From: Cuniculiplasma sp.
GTDB taxonomy: Archaea > Thermoplasmatota > Thermoplasmata > Thermoplasmatales > Thermoplasmataceae
Direction of reading: 5' to 3'
Length of the DNA stretch: 10,686 nucleotides
Assembly: GCA_023256455.1 (NCBI GenBank)
Contig: JAGDXN010000088.1
Span: 24,017-34,702, forward strand
Positions 1 through 5,599 of the stretch are shown here, piece by piece. The notes below the pieces were generated by a model that made no database searches, was not told the origin of the DNA, and was given only the letters and a program-made list of their open reading frames with translations. Within the stretch, counting starts at the first letter, position 1; each line of letters begins with the position of its first letter. The translations under genes and the position numbers were made by a program.

Positions 1-53
1 CGTGAACCGCCTCTGCATAAGGTGGTAAAATATTTTAATTATGGATTTTAAAT

Positions 54-1418
54 TTATTCCACGCAGCACGATCCCATGGAAGGATCCCTGTATCTTGACT
101 GCGCACAGATTTTAATAGATTCAGAAAAGGTTGGAAACACGTGGGGCATATCGATTATATCCTGCAGTTTTTTCCCTTCATTGGTTATGAATGATATTTC
201 TCCAGAAAATTCCTCCGCGTGGTATGCAATTACCTCCATTCCTTTGACCCTTTCATCTCTGTCCAGATAAATGGATATCTTTCCTTCCGTTCTTCCCACA
301 ATCCTGCTCTTGCTCACATTGGAAATGGCTGTTTCTACCCTATCTTCTGTTCTTTTTCCACAAAAAACATAGGCAGGGTCTGTGAATACTGCCAGTGGGT
401 ATCTTTCTCTCACATATTCCTTAATCTCATCACCGTAAATGTTATTTGCAGCAATGGAGCCCATGGACGCTGAAGCCGTTTCGAGCTGGGGACTCCCATA
501 AACGCAATCTCCTGCAGCATAGATCCTTGGGTTTGATGTCCTCAGCTGGCTGTCCACAAAGATTCCATCTTTTTTATACAAAACACCTGCATTTTCAAGT
601 CCCAGATCTGAAATGTTTGGAATCCTTCCTGTGGCAACCAGTAATTTTTCTGCCCTTATTTCAGTCCCATCATGAAGATTGATTTTGATCATCCCGTCCC
701 TTTCTTCATATTTTTCCACAGAACTGTTTTTTAAGATTCTTATTCCATCTTTAATTAGAATATCTTCCATAATTTTGGAAAAATCCGGGGAAGCTTTCTT
801 CAATATGCGATCAGACCTTGCAACGATTGTTACGGCACATCCAAGCCTTGAAAGAGCCTGGCCAATCTCCACCGAGATTGAGCCTGAACCCCAGATCACT
901 ACACTTTCCGGTATGTCATTAAGGTCCCAGATTGTATCGCTTGTGACCACATTTCCACCAATTTTTATGTTTTCAGGAACATGTGGTCTTGAACCTGTGC
1001 TAATGATGGAATTGTAAAATTCAATTCCTGTGCCGGATACATCGATCTCGTTCCCTGAAAGGAATCTTGCATCTCCCTGGAATACGTCTATATTCTCATA
1101 ATTTTTGAGAACATCTGAATACTTGCTCTTCTGTTCATTTTTTATAATTTCTCTTATGTATGAAAATATATTTTCCTTTTCAATCTCAGGATAAACACCG
1201 TGAATCAATTTATTTTCAGGTTTCTTCATACCATGTAACTGGTCTGCGATGGAAAGAAGAATCTTTGAAGGGACGCACCCAACATTAACGCATGTGCCCC
1301 CAACAGGACCCCTGCCTATTAAGGCAATTCTGGCGCTTTTAAAGGTAAGCTCAGAGGCCCTTATGGCAGATGCAAACCCGGCAGCACCCCAACCTATTAT
1401 GGCCAGATCATACTTCAT
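54..1418 (-). CDS. merA: Mercuric reductase (MerA), core form without an N-terminal HMA domain
   Basis: This cytosolic flavoenzyme reduces Hg(II) to volatile Hg(0) with NADPH. The 454-residue protein has an N-terminal FAD-binding fold (GWGAAG at about 9-14), the redox disulfide motif GTCVNVGC (Cys43 and Cys48), an NADPH-binding glycine motif (GSGSISVEIG, 177-186), the second FAD motif ending AAGDC (about 301-305), and a C-terminal dimerisation domain. Two features separate it from lipoamide dehydrogenase and glutathione reductase: the C-terminal vicinal pair Cys451-Cys452 (SCCVE end), which hands Hg(II) to the active site, and Phe428 where those enzymes carry the catalytic His of the HPT motif. 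The length fits MerA cores lacking the N-terminal HMA domain; that domain is encoded by the gene just upstream, whose stop overlaps this start by 11 bases (ATGAAGTATGA), so the two are probably co-transcribed and translationally coupled. No merR-like regulator is visible in the window. Identity is very likely. Confidence 0.95.
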   Translation of the reverse strand: MKYDLAIIGWGAAGFASAIRASELTFKSARIALIGRGPVGGTCVNVGCVPSKILLSIADQLHGMKKPENKLIHGVYPEIEKENIFSYIREIIKNEQKSKYSDVLKNYENIDVFQGDARFLSGNEIDVSGTGIEFYNSIISTGSRPHVPENIKIGGNVVTSDTIWDLNDIPESVVIWGSGSISVEIGQALSRLGCAVTIVARSDRILKKASPDFSKIMEDILIKDGIRILKNSSVEKYEERDGMIKINLHDGTEIRAEKLLVATGRIPNISDLGLENAGVLYKKDGIFVDSQLRTSNPRIYAAGDCVYGSPQLETASASMGSIAANNIYGDEIKEYVRERYPLAVFTDPAYVFCGKRTEDRVETAISNVSKSRIVGRTEGKISIYLDRDERVKGMEVIAYHAEEFSGEISFITNEGKKLQDIIDMPHVFPTFSESIKICAQSRYRDPSMGSCCVE

Positions 1419-1650
1419 TTGTATCCCTTACCTGAGCCCTGTAATGGCTTTTTCCTGAAAATATGGGCATTTTGGGTATTTCAGAAGGTTGAATTTTTGA
1501 ATCGTCTATGACAACTTCTCCTGTGCCTTCGGGATACCTGATATCAACCCTTATTACTGCAGGGTTTTCCTTCAAATTTTTTTCAATTGTAAACTTGCAA
1601 TCCTCGCAACTCATTCCAAATACTCTCAAATCAACCTTTTTTGCACACAT
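1408..1650 (-). CDS. Small heavy-metal-associated (HMA) protein, MerP/NmerA-like mercury chaperone
   Basis: This 80-residue soluble protein is a single HMA fold with the metal-binding motif GMSCEDC (residues 12-18; Cys15 and Cys18). There is no signal peptide, so it should act in the cytoplasm. Family knowledge: such domains bind soft metals through the two cysteines, and many bacterial MerA proteins carry one fused at the N terminus (NmerA). Its place directly upstream of merA, with an 11-base overlap, suggests it delivers Hg(II) to MerA as a detached NmerA; a copper chaperone (CopZ-like) is the alternative. An in-frame ATG exists at 1719, giving 103 residues, but the extra 23 residues are aromatic and low-complexity and would lie across the promoter. 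The start at 1650 puts a box A-like TTTATTTAA 21-30 bases upstream, as in leaderless archaeal genes, so 1650 is preferred. Confidence 0.85.
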   Translation of the reverse strand: MCAKKVDLRVFGMSCEDCKFTIEKNLKENPAVIRVDIRYPEGTGEVVIDDSKIQPSEIPKMPIFSGKSHYRAQVRDTNEV

Positions 1651-1670
1651 ATTACCCTTATCCGAATATG

Positions 1671-1680
1671 TTAAATAAAG
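1671..1680 (-). promoter_or_regulatory. Box A promoter element of the HMA-merA operon
   Basis: On the minus strand this reads CTTTATTTAA, an archaeal TATA-box-like element 21-30 bases before the ATG at 1650. That spacing predicts a transcript starting at or very near the start codon. There is no convincing Shine-Dalgarno sequence before the ATG, which agrees with a leaderless message. Predicted from position and composition only. Confidence 0.55.
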
Positions 1681-1731
1681 GAAAAAGTAAAAAAAATTAT
1701 ACTTTGTATGGAATGACATAAAATTTTTAAT

Positions 1732-1742
1732 AAAATATAATA
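1732..1742 (+). promoter_or_regulatory. Box A promoter element of the epimerase-like gene
   Basis: AAAATATAATA lies 23-33 bases before the ATG at 1765, with no Shine-Dalgarno sequence between, so the message is probably leaderless. It shares a 114-base divergent intergenic region with the mercury operon promoter. About 20-30 bases upstream of it lies an inverted repeat ATAC-TTT-GTAT (1700-1710) that could be an operator for either direction. Confidence 0.5.
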
Positions 1743-1764
1743 AGGCAATATCTCATTATACCTT

Positions 1765-2664
1765 ATGGATTCAAAAAAAGTTATTGTCGCCGGAGTAACG
1801 GGAGCCATTGGTTCCTTGCTTTCCCAGGAGTTAATAAAGAAAGGATATGACGTTTACGGTGTTGCAAGAGATACAGACAGGGCAATGGAAAAGGTCAAGG
1901 GGCTGAAATCCTGCATAAAGTGGGATATAAACAGGCCAGATGAGCTGGCATCCGTAGCTGAAGGGGCATTTGCTATTATTAATATGACAGGTGCACCCCT
2001 TTTAACAAAATGGAAAGGGGATTACGAAAAGGAGATAGTTTCCAGCAGGGTCGACGGTACAAGATATGTTGTGGAGGCAATTAAAAATACAGAAAACAAG
2101 CCAAAGGTTCTCATAAACGCTTCAGCGGCAGGATATTACGGATATGACAGCAAGGTTGCCGCAACTGAAAAATCACCTCCGGGGAAGGATTTCTGGGGAG
2201 ACCTTGTGAGTTCCTGGGAACAGGCTGCCATGGAGGCTGAAAAGATTGGAGTAAGAACAGTGCTTATAAGAACAACTCTGGTGCTGATGAAAAATGAGGG
2301 TGCACTTAAAGTTCTTGTACCCTATTTTAAGAAGGGCCTGGGAGGATACGTTTCTCCAGGAGATCAGATATTCCCATGGGTTCACATAGAGGATGAAATA
2401 GGGATGGAGAACGAAAAGTTCCACGGACCCATAAATTGCGTGGATGGGAATCTTTCATCGAAGGAATTTTCAGCCCAGATAGGAAAGGCAATGGGTAAGG
2501 GATCAAGGCTTCCCATACCAAAGTTTATCATAAGGGGAATGTTTGGAAAAGCCTCTGATCTTGTACTTCAGAGTCAGTTAATTAAAAGCGAAAGGATGGA
2601 GGAACTGGGTTATGAATTAAAATATGAAAAGATCGGTGATGCACTTAAAAACCTGCTGTCATAA
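1765..2664 (+). CDS. NAD(P)-dependent epimerase/dehydratase-like protein, TIGR01777 (YfcH/SDR39U1) type
   Basis: This is a 299-residue atypical short-chain dehydrogenase with an N-terminal Rossmann fold: the nucleotide motif GVTGAIG is at residues 10-16 after a short beta strand. Family signatures follow in the expected order: NMTGAPL (73-79), SRVDGTR (94-100), INASAAGYYG (117-126), the PWVHIEDE segment (204-211) and GPIN (221-224), with a typical C-terminal substrate domain. These match the TIGR01777 family (E. coli YfcH, human SDR39U1), whose substrate is unknown, so only cofactor binding can be stated with confidence. Length is normal, but the helix after HIED is about five residues shorter than in YfcH as I recall that sequence. 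The start is supported by a box A 23-33 bases upstream. It is divergent from the mercury operon; a role in mercury resistance is not implied. Confidence 0.88.
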   Translation: MDSKKVIVAGVTGAIGSLLSQELIKKGYDVYGVARDTDRAMEKVKGLKSCIKWDINRPDELASVAEGAFAIINMTGAPLLTKWKGDYEKEIVSSRVDGTRYVVEAIKNTENKPKVLINASAAGYYGYDSKVAATEKSPPGKDFWGDLVSSWEQAAMEAEKIGVRTVLIRTTLVLMKNEGALKVLVPYFKKGLGGYVSPGDQIFPWVHIEDEIGMENEKFHGPINCVDGNLSSKEFSAQIGKAMGKGSRLPIPKFIIRGMFGKASDLVLQSQLIKSERMEELGYELKYEKIGDALKNLLS

Positions 2665-2669
2665 ACGGG

Positions 2670-2682
2670 TTTTCTAATTTTT
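2670..2682 (+). terminator. T-rich transcription stop after the epimerase-like gene
   Basis: The stretch TTTTCTAATTTTT begins six bases after the stop codon. Archaeal transcription often ends at oligo-T tracts without a hairpin, so this is a plausible terminator separating the gene from the next one. Composition evidence only. Confidence 0.35.
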
Positions 2683-2714
2683 AACCAATAATAGTTATGT
2701 CTTTGAATGCAATT

Positions 2715-2720
2715 GGTGAT
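2715..2720 (+). promoter_or_regulatory. Shine-Dalgarno GGTGAT deciding the start of the small membrane-anchored protein
   Basis: GGTGAT matches the anti-Shine-Dalgarno end of archaeal 16S rRNA (complement GGAGGTGATC) and lies four bases before the ATG at 2725. It favours that start over the in-frame ATG at 2707, which has no such site. It also marks this gene as leadered, unlike most neighbours. Confidence 0.6.
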
Positions 2721-2724
2721 AATC

Positions 2725-3093
2725 ATGATAAAAGACCCCCGGGTTTTTTGGAAAGAGCAGATATCAAAGGCTCTCATTTCAGGGAAAGTTATTATAAATA
2801 AGGTCGATAGAGAAGGTGATGAGATTCCACCACCGGGCGATTCAGGCCTTTTTAAGAGGTCTGTGGGTGAACTGAGAGGACAGATGTCAGATTGGAGAGC
2901 ATCCATAGAGGGCTCAACCAGGGGCATACATGTTGTGGAGTTCAGGGATCACTATGAAATACACGTTGACAGGTACGATCCGTATAAGAAACCCGTAGAA
3001 CATCTTCTTTACGACAGTCCTGTATATGGGGCAATTTTAACAGGCGTGTCCATAGTGGCATTATCAGTTCTAAAAAGAATGATGGGTAAATAA
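2725..3093 (+). CDS. Unrecognised small protein with a C-terminal membrane anchor
   Basis: I do not recognise this 122-residue protein. The first roughly 97 residues are soluble and charged, with a proline-rich turn (EIPPPGDSG, about 33-41), an amphipathic stretch (about 43-60) and a strand-rich portion (GIHVVEFRDHYEIHVDRYD, about 67-85). One hydrophobic segment (about 98-116, SPVYGAILTGVSIVALSVL) is followed by a basic tail KRMMGK, the layout of a tail-anchored inner-membrane protein with the bulk of the protein in the cytoplasm. No catalytic motif is visible. The start at 2725 is chosen for its Shine-Dalgarno GGTGAT; an in-frame ATG six codons earlier is the alternative. Its stop overlaps the start of the MFS gene (TAATG), so the two are probably translationally coupled and the protein may be an accessory of that transporter (inference). 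Confidence 0.7.
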   Translation: MIKDPRVFWKEQISKALISGKVIINKVDREGDEIPPPGDSGLFKRSVGELRGQMSDWRASIEGSTRGIHVVEFRDHYEIHVDRYDPYKKPVEHLLYDSPVYGAILTGVSIVALSVLKRMMGK

Positions 3094-4250
3094 TGGAGAG
3101 ATCCAGAGAAGAGTTTAAGATAATTCTTGTTGCCGTGGTTCTGGCATTTATAATAAGAATGACAAACAATATGGTTAATACCACGGCACCTCTTCTTGCA
3201 AGATATGTATATGGTCTAAGTGGCTATGAGGTTGGCTTAACAGGTACAATCATATACCTTTTCACGCTTTTTTCCACAGCTTTTGTCAATCCAAAATTGC
3301 AGGGGCAGGGTAAGAAGAAAATATTCATTATTTCAATGATTCTTTCATCCCTTTCCCTTGTTGGTCTCTATTTTCAAAACATATTCCTTTTCTGGTCCTT
3401 TCTTGCAGTTTTTGGATTTTTCACAGGTTTTCTTTTCACAAATCTTCTTACATCCATATCTGCCAATGTGGAAGGGGTTTCAAGAGAAAGGGGTCTGGCC
3501 GCCTATTCCATGGCCCTTTCCCTGTCTCTTCTCATAGGACCAATAATTGAAAGATTCTCCCTGCCAAAAATAGGCTATGAAAATGTTTTTCTTGAATTTT
3601 TGCCTGTCATGGTAGCAGGCTCAATAATTTCCCTTTTCATCAAGGCGCCCAATATAGTTGAAAAGAAGGATGTAAAGGGTGCCATAAACACACCCGGCTT
3701 CCTTGCCGCCATACTTTCCATAACTGCATATAATGTTCCCTTTGCAGCCTTTACTGTATTCATGGATATATACACAAAGGAAACATTCCATGTGAGTTCA
3801 TCCTTTGCCTACTATGTGTTCATATTCTTCTTTGCTGCATCCCTTCTCACAAGAATATACATGCAGATAAGGCCGTTCAAACATCTGAGAATTCCTTTGA
3901 CCGTATTCATTCTCATTACGGTTATTGCATTCCTTGTCATAGGCTTTGTAAATAATATATATGTGTATTTTGCCATAATCGCCATAATGGGCATACCCCA
4001 TGGAGGCATTTTTCCAATTGCGACAATTCTCATCTCAAGGGGGACGCCCAGAGAAAGACTTAACGCTGCAAATTCCTACTTTACATCATACAATAACATA
4101 CTCTTCCTGGCAGTACCGCCCCTGTTTGGCTACGTTTCCACCCTCATAAGCTACAAAGCGGCATTTATTGTTCTATCGGTTGTTTCAATGATAAGCCTTA
4201 TACTGATTTATGCCAAATTTTCAAAAAACAGGACCGTCTTTTACAAATGA
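3093..4250 (+). CDS. MFS transporter, 12 transmembrane helices
   Basis: The 385-residue protein is almost entirely hydrophobic with about twelve helices: roughly residues 8-28, 45-65, 76-94 and 97-119, two more before residue 190, a central charged loop (about KAPNIVEKKDVKG), then six further helices to about 375, ending in a basic cytoplasmic tail. The 6+6 layout and the loop between helices 2 and 3 (NPKLQGQGKKK, a degenerate form of the MFS motif A region) indicate the major facilitator superfamily. The substrate cannot be read from the sequence; sugar, drug and metabolite exporters are all possible. The ATG shares its A with the TAA stop of the preceding small gene, so coupled translation is likely. 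Downstream, 65 bases separate it from a TSUP exporter gene that seems to have its own promoter region. Confidence 0.85.
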   Translation: MERSREEFKIILVAVVLAFIIRMTNNMVNTTAPLLARYVYGLSGYEVGLTGTIIYLFTLFSTAFVNPKLQGQGKKKIFIISMILSSLSLVGLYFQNIFLFWSFLAVFGFFTGFLFTNLLTSISANVEGVSRERGLAAYSMALSLSLLIGPIIERFSLPKIGYENVFLEFLPVMVAGSIISLFIKAPNIVEKKDVKGAINTPGFLAAILSITAYNVPFAAFTVFMDIYTKETFHVSSSFAYYVFIFFFAASLLTRIYMQIRPFKHLRIPLTVFILITVIAFLVIGFVNNIYVYFAIIAIMGIPHGGIFPIATILISRGTPRERLNAANSYFTSYNNILFLAVPPLFGYVSTLISYKAAFIVLSVVSMISLILIYAKFSKNRTVFYK

Positions 4251-4254
4251 CCAA

Positions 4255-4292
4255 AATGTACAGAATGTTTACATTGTATGGAAAAAATACAA
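4255..4292 (+). repeat. Two overlapping inverted repeats upstream of the TSUP exporter gene
   Basis: Two perfect six-base inverted repeats overlap here: AATGTA (4255-4260) with TACATT (4270-4275), spacer 9, and TTGTAT (4274-4279) with ATACAA (4287-4292), spacer 7. They end 23 bases before the ATG at 4316, where the promoter should lie, so they could be an operator for a dimeric regulator. Short AT-rich dyads also arise by chance, so the regulatory reading is tentative. Confidence 0.4.
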
Positions 4293-4315
4293 CTAATATG
4301 TTTTAATCACAGGTC

Positions 4316-5083
4316 ATGGAAATTTTAATTTATGCCCTGATTGGAATCATAACAGGAATACTTACAGGAATAACGGGCAGCAGTGGGGTTGTCATTGTTG
4401 TTCCTGCCCTTTCCTTCATGGGCCATACCTTTCAGCAATCTGTGGGCACCAGCCTTCTCGTTGATGTAATAACAACCATATCAGTGACATATGCCTATTT
4501 CAGAAAGGGAAACGTTGCCATTCCCTTAGGACTCAGCCTGGGCACAGGGGCAATTATAGGTGCACAGATAGGTTCATTTATTGCCCTCTCCATACCTGAA
4601 AGGCCCCTTGAGATATTCTTTGCCATTTTCACTCTTTTAATGGCCTATCGGGCATACAGGTCAAGAAACAGGAAAGCCATACCAAAGGAACAATCAGACA
4701 ATTCAAAGAGAAGTTCAGTATGGTACATATTTGCAGCCATTCTCTCCATTCTTGTGGGCATAATTACGGGAACTCTTGGTGCAAGCGGTGGAATAATGTT
4801 CATTGCAGTAATGATGATCCTTTTCAAAGGCATGGACGTGAAAAAGATGGTTGGAACTGCAACTCTTGCCATGTTCCTCTCGGCAAGCAGCGGTACAGCC
4901 GCCTATGCAATCTCAGGCGTAATAGATCTGGAGGCTGGAATCATAATAGGCTCCATTGCATTGATTTCAGGATATTTCTTTGGCAGAAAGGCAAATGAAC
5001 TGAATCCCAGAATAATATACATGTTTCTTTCTTCAGTATTTGTAATTGTGGGGATAAGTGAATTTCTAAGGGCAATTTACTGA
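4316..5083 (+). CDS. TSUP (TauE/SafE) family membrane exporter
   Basis: This 255-residue integral membrane protein belongs to the TauE/SafE family (PF01925), which exports or imports small anions such as sulfite, sulfoacetate or other organosulfur compounds. The family's internal duplication is clear: G-x-x-G-x-x-G segments at residues 18-24 (GITGSSG) and 152-158 (GTLGASG), each followed about 20 residues later by VGTSLL (43-48) and VGTATL (179-184) with similar helices after them. A charged loop (about 114-133) separates the two halves, and there are about seven or eight membrane segments. The start is the first ATG of the frame and follows a dyad-rich 65-base gap. Its 3' end overlaps the convergent DUF6015-like gene by 7 bases. 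In an acidophile a sulfite or thiosulfate-related role is plausible but not shown here. Confidence 0.88.
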   Translation: MEILIYALIGIITGILTGITGSSGVVIVVPALSFMGHTFQQSVGTSLLVDVITTISVTYAYFRKGNVAIPLGLSLGTGAIIGAQIGSFIALSIPERPLEIFFAIFTLLMAYRAYRSRNRKAIPKEQSDNSKRSSVWYIFAAILSILVGIITGTLGASGGIMFIAVMMILFKGMDVKKMVGTATLAMFLSASSGTAAYAISGVIDLEAGIIIGSIALISGYFFGRKANELNPRIIYMFLSSVFVIVGISEFLRAIY

Positions 5084-5451
5084 GCAGTTTCCTGATTTTC
5101 CATCATTCTGAATATTTCTTCATATTTTTTCTCTATCTCTTCTTCCTCTTTCACATTTTTTGAAAACTCATCTATCTTGTTTTTCCTGAGTTTCCACTGG
5201 TTAACTCTCCAAACCTTTCCCTTTGGAAGGGTTATCTCTTCCCTCTGTGTTTTCAGAAATCCATTCTCCTCAAGATCGTAAAAAGCATCTCTCTCGGGTG
5301 AAGAGAGAACGTTGTCAAGCACATAGTCTTCATATCCAAAGAACGCCAGAAGAAAATCGCCAAGTTCTATGACATCTGCCTTGCTTACCCCCTTGCTCCC
5401 ATAAACATTCTGGAGAGCCTTTATTAAAACATTTCTTTTGAGGACGCTCAT
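5077..5451 (-). CDS. DUF6015-like archaeal protein, probable winged-helix fold with a charged coiled-coil tail
   Basis: A 124-residue soluble protein. The core (about residues 5-90) has helices, then the motif FFGYEDYVLDNVLSSPERD (37-55), followed by DLEENGFLKTQREEITLP (59-76) and KVWRVNQWKLRK (79-90). The pattern of helix, helix, strand-turn-strand resembles a winged helix and matches, as I recall it, the archaeal family DUF6015; no biochemical role is known to me. Residues about 92-118 are rich in Lys and Glu (KEEEEIEKKYEE) and should form a solvent-exposed helix or coiled coil. A box A-like element about 27-35 bases upstream of the ATG supports the start. It converges with the TSUP gene (7-base overlap) and lies 148 bases downstream of the acyl-CoA synthetase gene on the same strand, probably in its own transcription unit. 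Family assignment is from memory of conserved motifs. Confidence 0.75.
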   Translation of the reverse strand: MSVLKRNVLIKALQNVYGSKGVSKADVIELGDFLLAFFGYEDYVLDNVLSSPERDAFYDLEENGFLKTQREEITLPKGKVWRVNQWKLRKNKIDEFSKNVKEEEEIEKKYEEIFRMMENQETAQ

Positions 5452-5477
5452 TTGAATCCGGTGAGTATCACATCTTC

Positions 5478-5486
5478 TTAATTAAA
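5478..5486 (-). promoter_or_regulatory. Box A promoter element of the DUF6015-like gene
   Basis: On the minus strand this reads TTTAATTAA, 27-35 bases before the ATG at 5451, which predicts a transcript start within a few bases of the start codon. The rest of the 148-base gap up to 5599 is AT-rich; a second TATA-like stretch (about 5506-5519) could be an alternative promoter. I see no RNA gene or small coding sequence in the gap. Confidence 0.45.
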
Positions 5487-5599
5487 TTTCCCTCTATTGA
5501 GTTAAATATTTATATTTAGTAAAAGGAATCAGTGATTATTGAATAAACATGATTTTTCATTATTTTAAATAAAGTGGGAAAGTGTGTTATTATCTATCA

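Noticed and set aside
1..51. Plus-strand open frame from the window edge (REPPLHKVVKYFNYGF, then stop), possibly the 3' end of a gene convergent with merA; also a minus-strand ATG at 18.
   Set aside because: Only 16 codons are visible, with codons uncommon in the neighbouring genes (CGT, CCG), and no homology can be judged. The minus-strand ATG has no well-placed promoter or Shine-Dalgarno sequence. The left edge remains undetermined.
1651..1719. N-terminal extension of the HMA protein from the ATG at 1719.
   Set aside because: The added 23 residues are Phe/Tyr-rich translation of AT-rich DNA and would overlay the box A at 1671-1680; the ATG at 1650 fits a leaderless start.
3798..4033. Overlapping minus-strand open frames inside the MFS transporter.
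   Set aside because: They are antisense to transmembrane helices, have no start signals, and resemble no family.
5452..5599. The AT-rich gap checked for a tRNA, small RNA or short gene.
   Set aside because: No cloverleaf, GC-rich stem or credible coding frame is seen. The short dyad TTATTT-T-AAATAA is weak and typical of AT-rich DNA.
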